Shown here: piece after piece, positions 34,906 to 44,019 of the stretch
How the letters are laid out: the number at the start of each line of letters is the position of its first letter
Position numbering within the stretch: position 1 is the first letter of the stretch
NCBI GenBank assembly: GCA_016283095.1
Contig: JAEEMG010000073.1
Span: 62,001 to 126,000, forward strand
Direction: 5' to 3'
From: Paludibacteraceae bacterium
Lineage (GTDB): Bacteria; Bacteroidota; Bacteroidia; Bacteroidales; Paludibacteraceae
Length of the DNA: 64,000 nt
Notes under the pieces: model-generated
What the model saw: the letters and a program-made list of their open reading frames with translations, nothing else
Databases searched by the model: none
Told to the model about the DNA's origin: nothing
Made by a program: the position numbers and the translations under genes

Positions 34906-35970
34906 ATGAATCAAAAAGTATATATCACTCAGAATCTTGTTGAGGATTTGCGTAAGGAGTGTGACGGACGTGCTGCTAATGGAGTCTTCTTTTTGGTAGA
35001 CGAGAATACTCGTAAGCTATGTTTGCCATTACTTATGAAAGATGAATTTTTCGGCAAGGTGACAGTGATAGAAATTAAGGCGAACGATGACCACAAAACG
35101 TTGGAAAGCCTAGCAAGTGTGTGGACATCTTTGCAGAAGAATGGAGCCACACGTAAGTCGATTATGATCAATTTAGGCGGTGGAATGGTCACAGACCTTG
35201 GTGGCTTCGCTGCTTCAACCTTCAAGAGAGGCATGGAATACGTGAATGTCCCTACTACTTTGTTAGGTGCGGTTGACGCTGCGGTTGGAGGAAAGACAGG
35301 CATCAATTTTGGTGGACTGAAGAATGAGATAGGTGTCATCAACTCAAGCAAGAGTGTGGTGATCAATGCTGATTTCTTCCGTACACTAGATGCGATAAAC
35401 CTTCGTTCTGGCTATGCTGAGATGATCAAACATGGTTTGATTTCTAATAAAGAGATTTGGAAACATATTTTGTCGTTTGATTTGGAGAATGTTGACTACA
35501 ATCGTTTGTCGGAATTGCTCCTTGAATCAATTTCAGTAAAGGAAAAAGTCGTTGAAATCGATCCTACTGAGAAGGGACTACGTAAAGTGTTGAATTTCGG
35601 ACATACTGTTGGCCATGCGTTTGAGAGTTATGCGATGGAAACTGGCAAGCCAGTGCTTCATGGTTATGCTGTCGCTTGGGGTATGATATCCGAACTTTAT
35701 CTGTCGTATAAACTTCTTGGTTTCCCCAAGGAAACATTGTCTACTGCGGTCAGAATGATAAAGGAAAATTATGGGGCATTGCCTATAAAGTGCGATATCT
35801 ATGATCATCTTTATGATCTGATGACACATGACAAGAAGAATGAAGGAGACGGAAGAATACTATTCTCTTTGCTTAAAAACATCGGTGAAATCGAGATAAA
35901 TGTTGCTGTTTCCAAAAAAGATATTCTTGATTCACTTGATTTCTATAGGGAGACGGTAGGCTTAGCATAA
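34906..35970 (+). CDS. aroB: 3-dehydroquinate synthase
   Basis: 354 residues. Second step of the shikimate pathway, converting DAHP to 3-dehydroquinate with NAD and a divalent metal. Motifs seen in order: the NAD-binding GGGMVTDLGGFAASTFKRG, VPTTLLGAVDAAVGGKTGIN, the metal-binding Glu in GYAEMIKHGLI, and the two metal-binding His in NFGHTVGHAFE and LHGYAVAWGM. The aroA start lies only 12 bases downstream, so the two shikimate genes are almost certainly co-transcribed. Confidence 0.96.
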   Translation: MNQKVYITQNLVEDLRKECDGRAANGVFFLVDENTRKLCLPLLMKDEFFGKVTVIEIKANDDHKTLESLASVWTSLQKNGATRKSIMINLGGGMVTDLGGFAASTFKRGMEYVNVPTTLLGAVDAAVGGKTGINFGGLKNEIGVINSSKSVVINADFFRTLDAINLRSGYAEMIKHGLISNKEIWKHILSFDLENVDYNRLSELLLESISVKEKVVEIDPTEKGLRKVLNFGHTVGHAFESYAMETGKPVLHGYAVAWGMISELYLSYKLLGFPKETLSTAVRMIKENYGALPIKCDIYDHLYDLMTHDKKNEGDGRILFSLLKNIGEIEINVAVSKKDILDSLDFYRETVGLA

Positions 35971-35982
35971 GTGTTGAGACAA

Positions 35983-37215
35983 ATGAGTTATAAGATAGAA
36001 TATAATCATAAGGGAAAGATTTCAGGCAGGTTTGAGTTGCCAGCATCAAAAAGTATCAGCAATCGTGTGCTTATTATCAATGCTCTTTCTGGAAGTGACA
36101 AGAGTGTAGCCAATCTTGCCAAGTGTGATGACACTGACGTGATGGTGAAGGCATTGACTTCTGATTCACATCTTGTTGATATAGGAGCTGCCGGCACATC
36201 GATGCGATTCCTTACCGCCTATTTGAGCATTAAGCCAGGAGAGTGGATAATCACAGGATCGCAGCGCATGAAGGAGCGCCCGATACAGATTCTTGTTGAT
36301 GCATTACGTTCGATAGGTGCGGATATAGAGTATGCTGAGAATCAAGGATTCCCTCCGTTGAAGATATGTGGAAAAGAGATAGAGGGAGGAGATGTTGATA
36401 TAGACGGAAGTGTGAGCAGCCAATATATTTCGGCTCTGATGATGATCGCACCGATGCTGAAGAATGGTTTACGCATTCATCTGCTGAATGGAGTGGCGTC
36501 TGTGCCATATATCAATCTTACTTTATGGATTATGAACCAGTTTGGAGCGGATGCCTCATTTTCTGGAAATATAATAGAAATTAAACCAACAAAATATAAA
36601 CCGATTGATTACACCGTCGAATCGGATTGGACAGGAGCTTCATATTGGTTTCAGATAGCAGCATTGGCAGATGTTGATGAAATCTTTCTTCCTGCCCTTT
36701 TTGAGAATACAATGCAAGGAGACGGAGTGTTGGGTGATATTTTTTCTCATTTAGGAGTTTCCACAGAGTTTGTTGACGGAGGTGTAAAGCTTCGTAAGGA
36801 TGAAATAAAAGATGAGCCCGATGTGTTTGAATGGGATTTCATTGATTGTCCTGATTTGGCACAGACAGTGGTCGTCACTTGTTGTGTGATGAACCGCAAA
36901 TTTAGATTCACGGGATTGAAGAGTTTGAAAATAAAGGAGACAAACAGAATTCTAGCTTTACAACAAGAACTGAAAAAATTTGGTTATATTCTTACCGAGC
37001 CAGAAGAGGGAAGCTTGGAATGGAATGGGAAAAAATGCGATGAAGACGCCAATATTTCCGTCGATACATATAAAGATCACAGAATGGCAATGGCATTTGC
37101 ACCTATTGTTTTGTGTCATGCTCCATTTATGGTGAATGAACCTGAAGTTGTTTCGAAATCATATCCAGACTATTGGAAAGAGTTTGGAAAAATTGAAGGA
37201 ATAAGAATAGAATAG
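35983..37215 (+). CDS. aroA: 3-phosphoshikimate 1-carboxyvinyltransferase (EPSP synthase)
   Basis: 410 residues from the ATG at 35983; a GTG at 35971 would add four residues. Transfers enolpyruvyl from PEP to shikimate-3-phosphate. The N-terminal LPASKSISNRVLIINAL carries the substrate-binding Lys and Ser. The usual GNAGTTMR loop appears as IGAAGTSMRFLTAYL, then RPIQILVDALRSIGADI, SSQYISALMMIAPML, KETNRILALQQELKKFG and the C-terminal YKDHRMAMAFAP. The first residue of the GNAGT loop is replaced by Ala, a variation I believe occurs in other Bacteroidota. A terminator follows at 37231. Confidence 0.95.
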   Translation: MSYKIEYNHKGKISGRFELPASKSISNRVLIINALSGSDKSVANLAKCDDTDVMVKALTSDSHLVDIGAAGTSMRFLTAYLSIKPGEWIITGSQRMKERPIQILVDALRSIGADIEYAENQGFPPLKICGKEIEGGDVDIDGSVSSQYISALMMIAPMLKNGLRIHLLNGVASVPYINLTLWIMNQFGADASFSGNIIEIKPTKYKPIDYTVESDWTGASYWFQIAALADVDEIFLPALFENTMQGDGVLGDIFSHLGVSTEFVDGGVKLRKDEIKDEPDVFEWDFIDCPDLAQTVVVTCCVMNRKFRFTGLKSLKIKETNRILALQQELKKFGYILTEPEEGSLEWNGKKCDEDANISVDTYKDHRMAMAFAPIVLCHAPFMVNEPEVVSKSYPDYWKEFGKIEGIRIE

Positions 37216-37230
37216 TATAATGGATTTATG

Positions 37231-37260
37231 AAGAGACGTAATTTATTGGCGTCTCTTTTT
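37231..37260 (+). terminator. Rho-independent terminator after aroA
   Basis: AAGAGACG / CGTCTCTT eight-bp stem, eleven-base loop, then a T run. Confidence 0.85.
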
Positions 37261-37335
37261 GTAGTAATTTCTTTTTGTGTTGCATAGCAATAAAAAAATA
37301 GAGCGTTATATTCATTATAACAAAAAGCAAATTAC

Positions 37336-37343
37336 TACCTTTG
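37336..37343 (+). promoter_or_regulatory. Predicted -7 promoter box of pyrE
   Basis: TACCTTTG matching TAnnTTTG, 28 bases upstream of the pyrE start codon; no clear -33 box. Confidence 0.5.
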
Positions 37344-37371
37344 TATCATAATTGTAAAATAGTGAGAAATT

Positions 37372-38004
37372 ATGAAGAGCGTTGAAAATTTGGTAGCTGA
37401 AAAGCTTTTGAAGGTAAAAGCGATCAAGGTGCAACCATCTAATCCATTCACATGGGCAAGCGGTTGGAAATCCCCAATATATTGTGACAACAGAAAGACA
37501 TTGTCTTATCCTGACGTACGTACATTAATCAAGATAGAGATCGCAAGAATCATTCGTGAGACATATGATGATGTAGATGTTGTAGCGGGAGTTGCGACAG
37601 GAGCTATCGCACAGGGAGCGATGGTTGCTGATGAATTAGGATTGCCATTCGTATATGTACGTTCGGCTCCAAAGGATCATGGTTTGGAGAACCTTATAGA
37701 GGGTGATCTTAAGCCAGGTCAGAAAGTAGTAGTTGTTGAGGATTTGATTTCAACTGGAGGCAGTTCGTTGAAGGCTGTGGAAGCATTGCGTAAGGATGGA
37801 TGTGAGGTTGTAGGTATGGTTGCGATTTTCACATATGGATTCCCTCTTGCAGAGCAAAAATTCAAAGAGGCTGGCGTACAGCTAACAACGTTGTCTAATT
37901 ATGAGGCTGTGTTGTCACATTTGGTAGATACTGATTACATCACTGAGTCTGACCGTGCCACATTGCAGGAGTGGAGAAAAGATCCAGCAAACTGGAAGAT
38001 TTAA
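37372..38004 (+). CDS. pyrE: Orotate phosphoribosyltransferase
   Basis: 210 residues. Joins orotate to PRPP to give OMP in de novo pyrimidine synthesis. Visible: the substrate loop FTWASGWKSPIYCDNRKTLSYP, the lysine-containing YVRSAPKDHGLENLIEG loop, and the PRPP-binding signature VVVVEDLISTGGSSLKAVEAL. Length is normal for the family. The SRPBCC gene starts 7 bases after its stop, a pairing that is common in Bacteroidales. Confidence 0.95.
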   Translation: MKSVENLVAEKLLKVKAIKVQPSNPFTWASGWKSPIYCDNRKTLSYPDVRTLIKIEIARIIRETYDDVDVVAGVATGAIAQGAMVADELGLPFVYVRSAPKDHGLENLIEGDLKPGQKVVVVEDLISTGGSSLKAVEALRKDGCEVVGMVAIFTYGFPLAEQKFKEAGVQLTTLSNYEAVLSHLVDTDYITESDRATLQEWRKDPANWKI

Positions 38005-38011
38005 TATATAT

Positions 38012-38431
38012 ATGGAGTCATACGTTAGTGGAGTAAAGGCAGCTCAGGGTTCTGCAGAGCAAGTGTTCAAGGTGTTGAGTGATATGAATAATATCCAGCG
38101 CATCAAGAGCAGAATAGAAAGTAAAGTGCAGGATCTTCAAACTACTACTGATACTTGCTCTTTTTCTGTTTCACCATTCGGATCCGCATCTGTAAAGATC
38201 ACATCGCGTGAACCAAACAACACGGTCATCTATGAATCTGTGAATTCACCGATGGCGTTCAAGATGTGGGCTCAGATTAAGGAGGTTTCTCCTACACAGT
38301 CTGCAATCAGACTAACTCTTAAAGTCGACCTGAACTTTATGTTAAAGAGTATGATAGGTGGAATGTTGGAACAGGGAATTGACAAAGTAGCTGATGCGAT
38401 CGCAAAGTTGCCTTACAGTCAAATCAAGTAA
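38012..38431 (+). CDS. SRPBCC (START-like) family protein
   Basis: 139 residues from the ATG at 38012; a longer frame from 37955 overlaps pyrE and is unlikely. The MESYVSGVKAAQGSAEQVFKVLSDMNNIQRI opening (38012-38104), the beta-sheet core (SVKITSREPNNTVIYES) and the final amphipathic helix (MIGGMLEQGIDKVADAIAKLPY) fit the polyketide-cyclase/START helix-grip fold, which binds a hydrophobic ligand. No catalytic residues can be assigned. It directly follows pyrE. Confidence 0.8.
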   Translation: MESYVSGVKAAQGSAEQVFKVLSDMNNIQRIKSRIESKVQDLQTTTDTCSFSVSPFGSASVKITSREPNNTVIYESVNSPMAFKMWAQIKEVSPTQSAIRLTLKVDLNFMLKSMIGGMLEQGIDKVADAIAKLPYSQIK

Positions 38432-38451
38432 AAAAAGAAGAAATGAAATAT

Positions 38452-38480
38452 GTCGGCACTAATTTTGGTGCCGACTTTTT
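38452..38480 (+). terminator. Rho-independent terminator after the pyrE operon
   Basis: Perfect GTCGGCAC / GTGCCGAC stem, eight-base loop, then TTTTT. It ends at 38480, so translation of the next gene should begin later, at the ATG at 38505. Confidence 0.9.
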
Positions 38481-38504
38481 ATGTTCATACCAACCAATAC
38501 ATTT

Positions 38505-40196
38505 ATGAGTATCTTCGATAAAGTAAAGAGTGTATTTTCCGACGATTCAGGTAACAATACAAATGAAAAAAACAGCGAACAAAATAATCTGACACCTGTT
38601 CAACTTTTTGAAAATGTGTTGATTTCTTTTCCCATTGAGTATAAAATCGAAAAAATGGATGAAAAGGATGGCTCTATTTTTGAATATGAATATCAGGGAG
38701 GACATTTTGTGACATATGTTTATAATAGTGCACGTTTTTCACATATTATATTCCCTGGTATCGCATCTGACAATCTGGAATACGCGTCTCTTTATGCGGA
38801 GGTATGCAACAAATTAAACGGATTCCTTCATCCTGTAAAGTTTATCGCAGGCACGACGGAGGATTCTGTTCATCTGGATATTATTTCAACTGTTCCTCTT
38901 TTCACTACATTACCTGATTATAAGGATTTTCTTCAGTCGATTTTTGCGGAGATTTTCCGTTCAAGCCGTCATGCTGTCGACAAATTGAAGGAGTATATGA
39001 ATGAGGCGGAGATTGATGAGCAGAGTGAGGATGAATATGCAAAACTCTGCAATTATAGGAAGACGCAGTTGCTTAGAGAAAAAGAGTTGTCGCATGACAC
39101 TCAAAATCCGTTTAAGCGTGGAAGATATACTGTTGAGCCGTATGTGACTTTGGAGTCGTATCTTAAAGAGATTTTTGATATTTATATTGACTCTGTGGCT
39201 ATGCTTGAGATCATTGGAGATGATGTTCAGAGAATAGAAAACGTCGATGAAATCAAGAAAAAACTAATATTATCGCCTGTGGTTGATTATTCAGATGATG
39301 GCAATGTAGAGGTATCACGTATGGCGGCAACTATTCTCGTCTACTTGAAAAGCGACGAAGACGATAATTCATTTGGAAATATTCTCACAATTCATCTTAG
39401 GGTGGAATCGGAGACAAAGGATGTTGTGCTTGTTCGTGCTTCTTCTGTTCTACCTCCTCAGGGAGAGACAGCGAAACATTCTGTGGAATCAGAGATGCAG
39501 GCCCATACACTTTTGTTAGGTGTTGATACCCGTACAAGCAAAGAAAAAATCGATGAATTCGTATTTATGCAGGCAGATGCTGAAGACAAAGTAATGTCTG
39601 GTAAGGAAGATGAATTAACTGATGCTCAGCGTGCGATTTTCTTCAGTGAGAATAGCGTGATAGGCTACGAACTCTATTGGGCAAATAAGTATTGTGATGC
39701 AAGACGTACGCTTGATGCTCTGTCATATTTCAAACATTCGTATGAGTTGATGGAAAAGTCGCGTCACATGGATAAAGGTGAGAATGAAAGATGGCTTTTC
39801 TATCATGTCGCTTTCTTGATAGGATATTGTTATCTTGATTTAAATAATCCAGAAATGGCATATTTCTATCTTGATGTGTCTCGCGTAGGATTGGATAGAA
39901 TAGTAGATCATGAGGAGTATATCAATTGTCTTGTCAATCGTGGAGATTTCCGCACATTGTCTCTTCTTGATAATGTTATACAGAAGTATGAAGAGAGCAG
40001 GAGTCAGTTCGAAGGAAATGAGCGTATGATAGCTCATTATCATTTTTTGCAGCGTCGACGTTCGTATGTTTTGATAGATATGGGTGAGTATGGAAAAGCG
40101 GAAGCAATTTTAAAGAAACTTCTTGATGTGGAAGATTCCAAGGAATTCGCGCTCAATGAACTTGCGATTATTCAGAGACGTAAAAGAGAACAGTAG
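38505..40196 (+). CDS. Cytoplasmic protein with YbjN-like N-terminal part and TPR-like C-terminus
   Basis: 563 residues from the ATG at 38505; an earlier ATG at 38481 abuts the preceding terminator. There is no signal peptide. Residues about 30-150 (LFENVLISFPIEYKIEKMDE... and LPDYKDFLQSIFAEIFRSSRHAV) have the alpha/beta rhythm of the YbjN / type III chaperone-like fold, an impression only. Residues about 400-560 are helical with TPR-like pairs (ARRTLDALSYFKHSYELMEK, KAEAILKKLLDVEDSKEFAL). I do not recognise a specific family. It stands alone between two terminators. Confidence 0.65.
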   Translation: MSIFDKVKSVFSDDSGNNTNEKNSEQNNLTPVQLFENVLISFPIEYKIEKMDEKDGSIFEYEYQGGHFVTYVYNSARFSHIIFPGIASDNLEYASLYAEVCNKLNGFLHPVKFIAGTTEDSVHLDIISTVPLFTTLPDYKDFLQSIFAEIFRSSRHAVDKLKEYMNEAEIDEQSEDEYAKLCNYRKTQLLREKELSHDTQNPFKRGRYTVEPYVTLESYLKEIFDIYIDSVAMLEIIGDDVQRIENVDEIKKKLILSPVVDYSDDGNVEVSRMAATILVYLKSDEDDNSFGNILTIHLRVESETKDVVLVRASSVLPPQGETAKHSVESEMQAHTLLLGVDTRTSKEKIDEFVFMQADAEDKVMSGKEDELTDAQRAIFFSENSVIGYELYWANKYCDARRTLDALSYFKHSYELMEKSRHMDKGENERWLFYHVAFLIGYCYLDLNNPEMAYFYLDVSRVGLDRIVDHEEYINCLVNRGDFRTLSLLDNVIQKYEESRSQFEGNERMIAHYHFLQRRRSYVLIDMGEYGKAEAILKKLLDVEDSKEFALNELAIIQRRKREQ

Positions 40197-40226
40197 AGAA
40201 GATACAAATATTGAATAGATAGAGTA

Positions 40227-40253
40227 GGGCAGGAATCAATCCTGCCCATTTTT
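40227..40253. terminator. Hairpin terminator between convergent genes
   Basis: GGGCAGGA / TCCTGCCC eight-bp stem with a five-base loop, followed by ATTTTT on the plus strand; it serves the YbjN/TPR gene and possibly the glycan cluster on the opposite strand. Confidence 0.85.
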
Positions 40254-40257
40254 ATAG

Positions 40258-41340
40258 TTATAAAGTTATTTCAATTTCAGGCAATCCCAACATTTTCCTG
40301 TAAAGGGCGATGTAAGCCTTTATATGACGCTCGTAAGAGTATGTGTTGGCATATTCCTTTTCTGCCTCTGCACGGCTTGAATCCGCATAAAATTCAGATA
40401 TTTTATCACGAACCAACGTCGCCATATATTCAGGGTCAAGATCTTTCCATACATATGCATGGGTGGAGCAGATTTCTGGTAGGGAAGAATAAGGCGATGA
40501 AAAGACGGCTTTTTTGAAATGCATGGCTTCAATGATAGGAAGTCCGAATCCTTCCAGACGACTAGGGAACATCAAAGCGGTCATATTCGCGTAAAGCCAA
40601 TTTTTCTCTTCGTCTGTTATAATGCCAGTGATTGTGACGTTGTCAATTTTTTCATTTACGACTCTGTCCTTAAGTTTTTGAGCATATTCCCCGCTTGTGC
40701 TTCCACACACATAAAGCTCGTATTCTGGGAGGAATTTCATCATATCCAAAAGTACATGGATGTTTTTTTTCTCTCTTACTGCACCGACTGCACAAAGAAA
40801 CTTTTTGTCTGGTTTGATGAATGATGGTTTTGTCCTTTTGTCGTTGCTGGTATCGCGCACCCCATTGAGTATGACGTCGAAAGGTTTTTCTCCCTTTATT
40901 TTACAATTGTTGAGTACTTCCTTTTTGGCAAAGTTGGAAATGGCGACAAGATGATGGGCATTATTGATTTTCTCACAAACAGCATTCAAATACTTTTGTG
41001 CTTTTTTCTCATTCTTCTCGTAAAGGAAATTGAGATCATGTATTGTCAGAATACGTTTTGTGGATTTGTTGTGCGGGCAATCGCGATATAATTGGTGCAC
41101 AGAATGCCAAAGATCAAAATGACGAAATATAAGGGAAGGAAACACTTTGTAGATTGATCTGTGTTTTAGATAGCCCACTCTGTCTCCATAAGCATTCATT
41201 TGTTTTTTTCTGACAAGAAAATTGAAATGCATATCTGGTATGTCTATCTTCGAAAAAATGTTGGCATACATTCTTTCAATTTCACCAAATCCTGAATGCT
41301 CATCAAGATCCATAAGATCAATAAGTATTTCCTTTTTCAT
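40258..41340 (-). CDS. Glycosyltransferase family 4
   Basis: 360 residues with two Rossmann-like halves. The C-terminal half shows the GT4 signature: FLCAVGAVREKKNIHVLLDMM, LMFPSRLEGFGLPIIEAMHF (the E(x7)E donor-binding motif) and FSSPYSSLPEIC. It transfers a sugar from a nucleotide-sugar with retention, at the cytoplasmic face of the inner membrane. It is the last gene of the polysaccharide cluster, starting 8 bases after the DUF5672 gene. Donor and acceptor are unknown. Confidence 0.9.
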   Translation of the reverse strand: MKKEILIDLMDLDEHSGFGEIERMYANIFSKIDIPDMHFNFLVRKKQMNAYGDRVGYLKHRSIYKVFPSLIFRHFDLWHSVHQLYRDCPHNKSTKRILTIHDLNFLYEKNEKKAQKYLNAVCEKINNAHHLVAISNFAKKEVLNNCKIKGEKPFDVILNGVRDTSNDKRTKPSFIKPDKKFLCAVGAVREKKNIHVLLDMMKFLPEYELYVCGSTSGEYAQKLKDRVVNEKIDNVTITGIITDEEKNWLYANMTALMFPSRLEGFGLPIIEAMHFKKAVFSSPYSSLPEICSTHAYVWKDLDPEYMATLVRDKISEFYADSSRAEAEKEYANTYSYERHIKAYIALYRKMLGLPEIEITL

Positions 41341-41348
41341 ATCCTATC

Positions 41349-42131
41349 CTATTTTATGTAGTTTTGCCAAAATGGCTTATGTTTTTCTAATGTCCATGCA
41401 TGTGTCCCAAAAGGAAGTTTATTCCCAATTATATCCATACATTTTTGAGGAGAACATTCGATGCTAAAATTCAACGCTGTTTTCCAATCAGGCTTTTTTA
41501 GCTTGTCGCTTCCTTTAAGCTCAAAAGACAACCAAAGATCCTCAGGATAAAAGTCCTTTTCATCGGATAAATCACTATCGATTTGTTGCCTGTATTTTTT
41601 AGTTATGTTTTGGAATTTGCTGACATTTCTTAGACAAAGACCACCGTTCCCGACTTGATACCATTGACTGTGATGTGGATTAGTTCCTCTATAGCGACGA
41701 AGATAAAAATTTAGTTTGCACCATAGTCGTTTCAAACAGCTCCAATATTTGTCTTTGTCTGGAACAAATGGAGCTCCCACATAGTCGAATCCAGCATTTG
41801 CCCATCGGCAAAGTTCATCGCTGAATATATAGGTGTCTAATTGGTTTATCAATATATATTTGTAGTCTGAGAACGTATCATAAAACGAGCATGAAAGAAC
41901 AAGTTTGTTGTATGACCTCAAACTGCTGAAATTGAAGCTCTCCATTGGACGTTTGATGAGTAGTGGATAATCTTTACATACGTCAGTAATGTCAAGAGAT
42001 TCTGGGTATATAGCAATGACATCGTATCCAATCATCACTTTAAAAAGTTGATTTAAGCAAATTCTGTCATCTTGGGAAAGAGGCAGTTTGTAAATTGGAA
42101 CGATAATGGCAATTTCATTTTTCTCTATCAT
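41349..42131 (-). CDS. DUF5672 family glycosyltransferase
   Basis: About 260 residues from the ATG at 42131 (others at 42137 and 42161). All three starts lie within the end of the upstream ligase gene, so the genes overlap by 17 bases or more. Features of DUF5672: an N-terminal IAIIVPIYK, YILINQLDTYIF, FDYVGAPFVPD, the VGNGGLCLRNV motif, an acidic EDLWLSFE stretch and a closing LPFGTHAW. These are thought to be GT-A-like transferases acting on surface glycans; the aspartate in QLDTY may belong to the donor site. Confidence 0.85.
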   Translation of the reverse strand: MIEKNEIAIIVPIYKLPLSQDDRICLNQLFKVMIGYDVIAIYPESLDITDVCKDYPLLIKRPMESFNFSSLRSYNKLVLSCSFYDTFSDYKYILINQLDTYIFSDELCRWANAGFDYVGAPFVPDKDKYWSCLKRLWCKLNFYLRRYRGTNPHHSQWYQVGNGGLCLRNVSKFQNITKKYRQQIDSDLSDEKDFYPEDLWLSFELKGSDKLKKPDWKTALNFSIECSPQKCMDIIGNKLPFGTHAWTLEKHKPFWQNYIK

Positions 42132-44016
42132 TGTCATGACGATGTTTGTGTAGAGGTTCAATCTTCATGTTCCTGAACAATGCATATCCGCTCATATCAT
42201 TGAATGTTTTTGCATTGTTAAGCTTCGCCTGTAAAAATAGTTTGCTCGAAGTAGCTTTGGCGGGTCTTATTTCTATTTGGTTTGTTTTTAAATGTACCAC
42301 TTTTGTTTGTGCGGGAACGATTATCAGAGAGTCTGATTTCCATACGTCTCTTTCATTCAAATCTAATTCCTTTTCACCGTATATTCTGCTTGTGAACAAT
42401 TGTTGTACAGCCATGACTATTTTTTCTGCATTGAAATCTTTGGAGATAAAGTAGTCTGTAGTAAAAATAAGGGTGTCTGTAGTATTTATATAAGCATAAT
42501 CTCTGATATCTAAAGCAAAGTCTTTAAGAGTATGTATAGTTCCGCTTTCACCTTTGCATATAATCATATCGATATCCTTGTCAGAGACGTTGTTCTTTTT
42601 TAATCCTTTTTTAGTGAATTTACTATTACTGTAGTTTGTCGTTTCAATTTGAGATTTAGAAGAGTATTTTTCTACTGATTTATATGAATCTTTTGCGATA
42701 ATTCCTGAAAATACGATTGTGACAATAGTAGGAATGACGAATGTGAGTTTCGGCAAATTATAATTCATATCTGTTTTGCCTGAGTGACAGAAAGTAAACC
42801 AGGCAATAAGTAAAGGTATAGAAAAACCGTAACAGAAAGGTATTTCAAAAGTCATAGACACCAATAATAGAATAAGCATTGATGCCAATGACATAGATTT
42901 ATATTTTTTAAGTAGTATACATATTCCTATCAAGAAAGTTATAATAAAAGTGAGGCCGATGTATCCAAGGGTGAAGAACGCCTCCATAAATTGGTTATGT
43001 GTGGAATAGTGACTGCTTAGAGCAAACCAACATTCTGATTTCTGGAACAGATCCGCATAGACACCATCTACCGCAGAATATCCGTAACCTAGAAAAGGAA
43101 CGTCTTTAAGACCACTTAATAACGATCTCCATATATGAAATCTAGGATCATCAGCGTCTCCACTTTCAGCAATTTTTATTACCGTTTCTCCTAATCGAGT
43201 AGGAAATACGATGAATGTAATGATAAGAATGACGAATATAATCAAGAGTAATAGTCCCAGTTTTTTATTCTTATTTATCTGGTAGACAAAGAAAACGAGT
43301 ACTGATATGAAAATGGCCAATGTGACAATACGTGAATTGTCAATTGCCAATAAGAATAGAGCAAGAATAGAATGCGCAATATAAAAAATTTTTTCCCAAA
43401 CAGGAGTCTTGGATTCAAAAAGGAATTTAGATGATATGAATAGGGAAACAGCAACGATAAAACCAAAATATATATGGTGGTATGTCACGGCTTCTATATG
43501 TCTCATAATTTCTATACGAGCAGAGAAATAAAACTTTATGTATCCATTCAGGGCCGTTTCTGTAAGATCTGTCAGAGCATAGATAATCAAAGCAGTACAT
43601 CCGCAAACAAAAGCTTTCATCATTAATGTTATAGGAAGTCTTTTGCAAGAAAAAATGTAAATGCCAGGAATGATTAAAAGAGAAGACAACCAATTTATTG
43701 CCAGTTTGTTAGTGATTTCAGGATGAAGACTCCAATGTGTGCTGAGTAAAGCCAAGACACCGAAGCCACCAAGAGACAAAATGGCAATCGATTCTTTTGG
43801 ATTAATAGAAATGATTTTTTCTTTGCCTCGCAATACATAATAGATTTTGAAGATCAGGACGGCAAAGAACCAGTGTGCAATCCAAGGAGTGAATTTGAAT
43901 TGGAAAGGTATGGCAAAGGCAAAAATTACAGAAGAGATACAAAAAAGCAAATCAATTACTTGATCAAATTTTCCGTATCTTTTATCATCTTTTAATATGT
44001 CTGTTTTTATATTCAT
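42115..44016 (-). CDS. O-antigen ligase/polymerase (Wzy/WaaL type) with long C-terminal extension
   Basis: 633 residues. The first 430 or so contain about ten to twelve membrane helices and the Wzy_C core: DPRFHIWRSLLSGLKDVPFLGYGYSA followed by a periplasmic loop with HYSTHNQFMEAFFTLGYIGL, whose His is characteristic of the family (positions in DNA about 43000-43160). It polymerises or ligates lipid-linked glycan in the periplasm. After one more helix (TFVIPTIVTIVFSGIIA) there is an extra soluble domain of about 190 residues with no motif that I know, presumably periplasmic. Three bases separate it from the upstream M23 gene. Confidence 0.88.
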   Translation of the reverse strand: MNIKTDILKDDKRYGKFDQVIDLLFCISSVIFAFAIPFQFKFTPWIAHWFFAVLIFKIYYVLRGKEKIISINPKESIAILSLGGFGVLALLSTHWSLHPEITNKLAINWLSSLLIIPGIYIFSCKRLPITLMMKAFVCGCTALIIYALTDLTETALNGYIKFYFSARIEIMRHIEAVTYHHIYFGFIVAVSLFISSKFLFESKTPVWEKIFYIAHSILALFLLAIDNSRIVTLAIFISVLVFFVYQINKNKKLGLLLLIIFVILIITFIVFPTRLGETVIKIAESGDADDPRFHIWRSLLSGLKDVPFLGYGYSAVDGVYADLFQKSECWFALSSHYSTHNQFMEAFFTLGYIGLTFIITFLIGICILLKKYKSMSLASMLILLLVSMTFEIPFCYGFSIPLLIAWFTFCHSGKTDMNYNLPKLTFVIPTIVTIVFSGIIAKDSYKSVEKYSSKSQIETTNYSNSKFTKKGLKKNNVSDKDIDMIICKGESGTIHTLKDFALDIRDYAYINTTDTLIFTTDYFISKDFNAEKIVMAVQQLFTSRIYGEKELDLNERDVWKSDSLIIVPAQTKVVHLKTNQIEIRPAKATSSKLFLQAKLNNAKTFNDMSGYALFRNMKIEPLHKHRHDNDREK

Positions 44017-44019
44017 TTT

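Noticed and set aside
37955-38011. Upstream extension of the SRPBCC gene into pyrE
   Set aside because: It would read out of frame through the end of pyrE and adds residues unlike the family's N-terminus.
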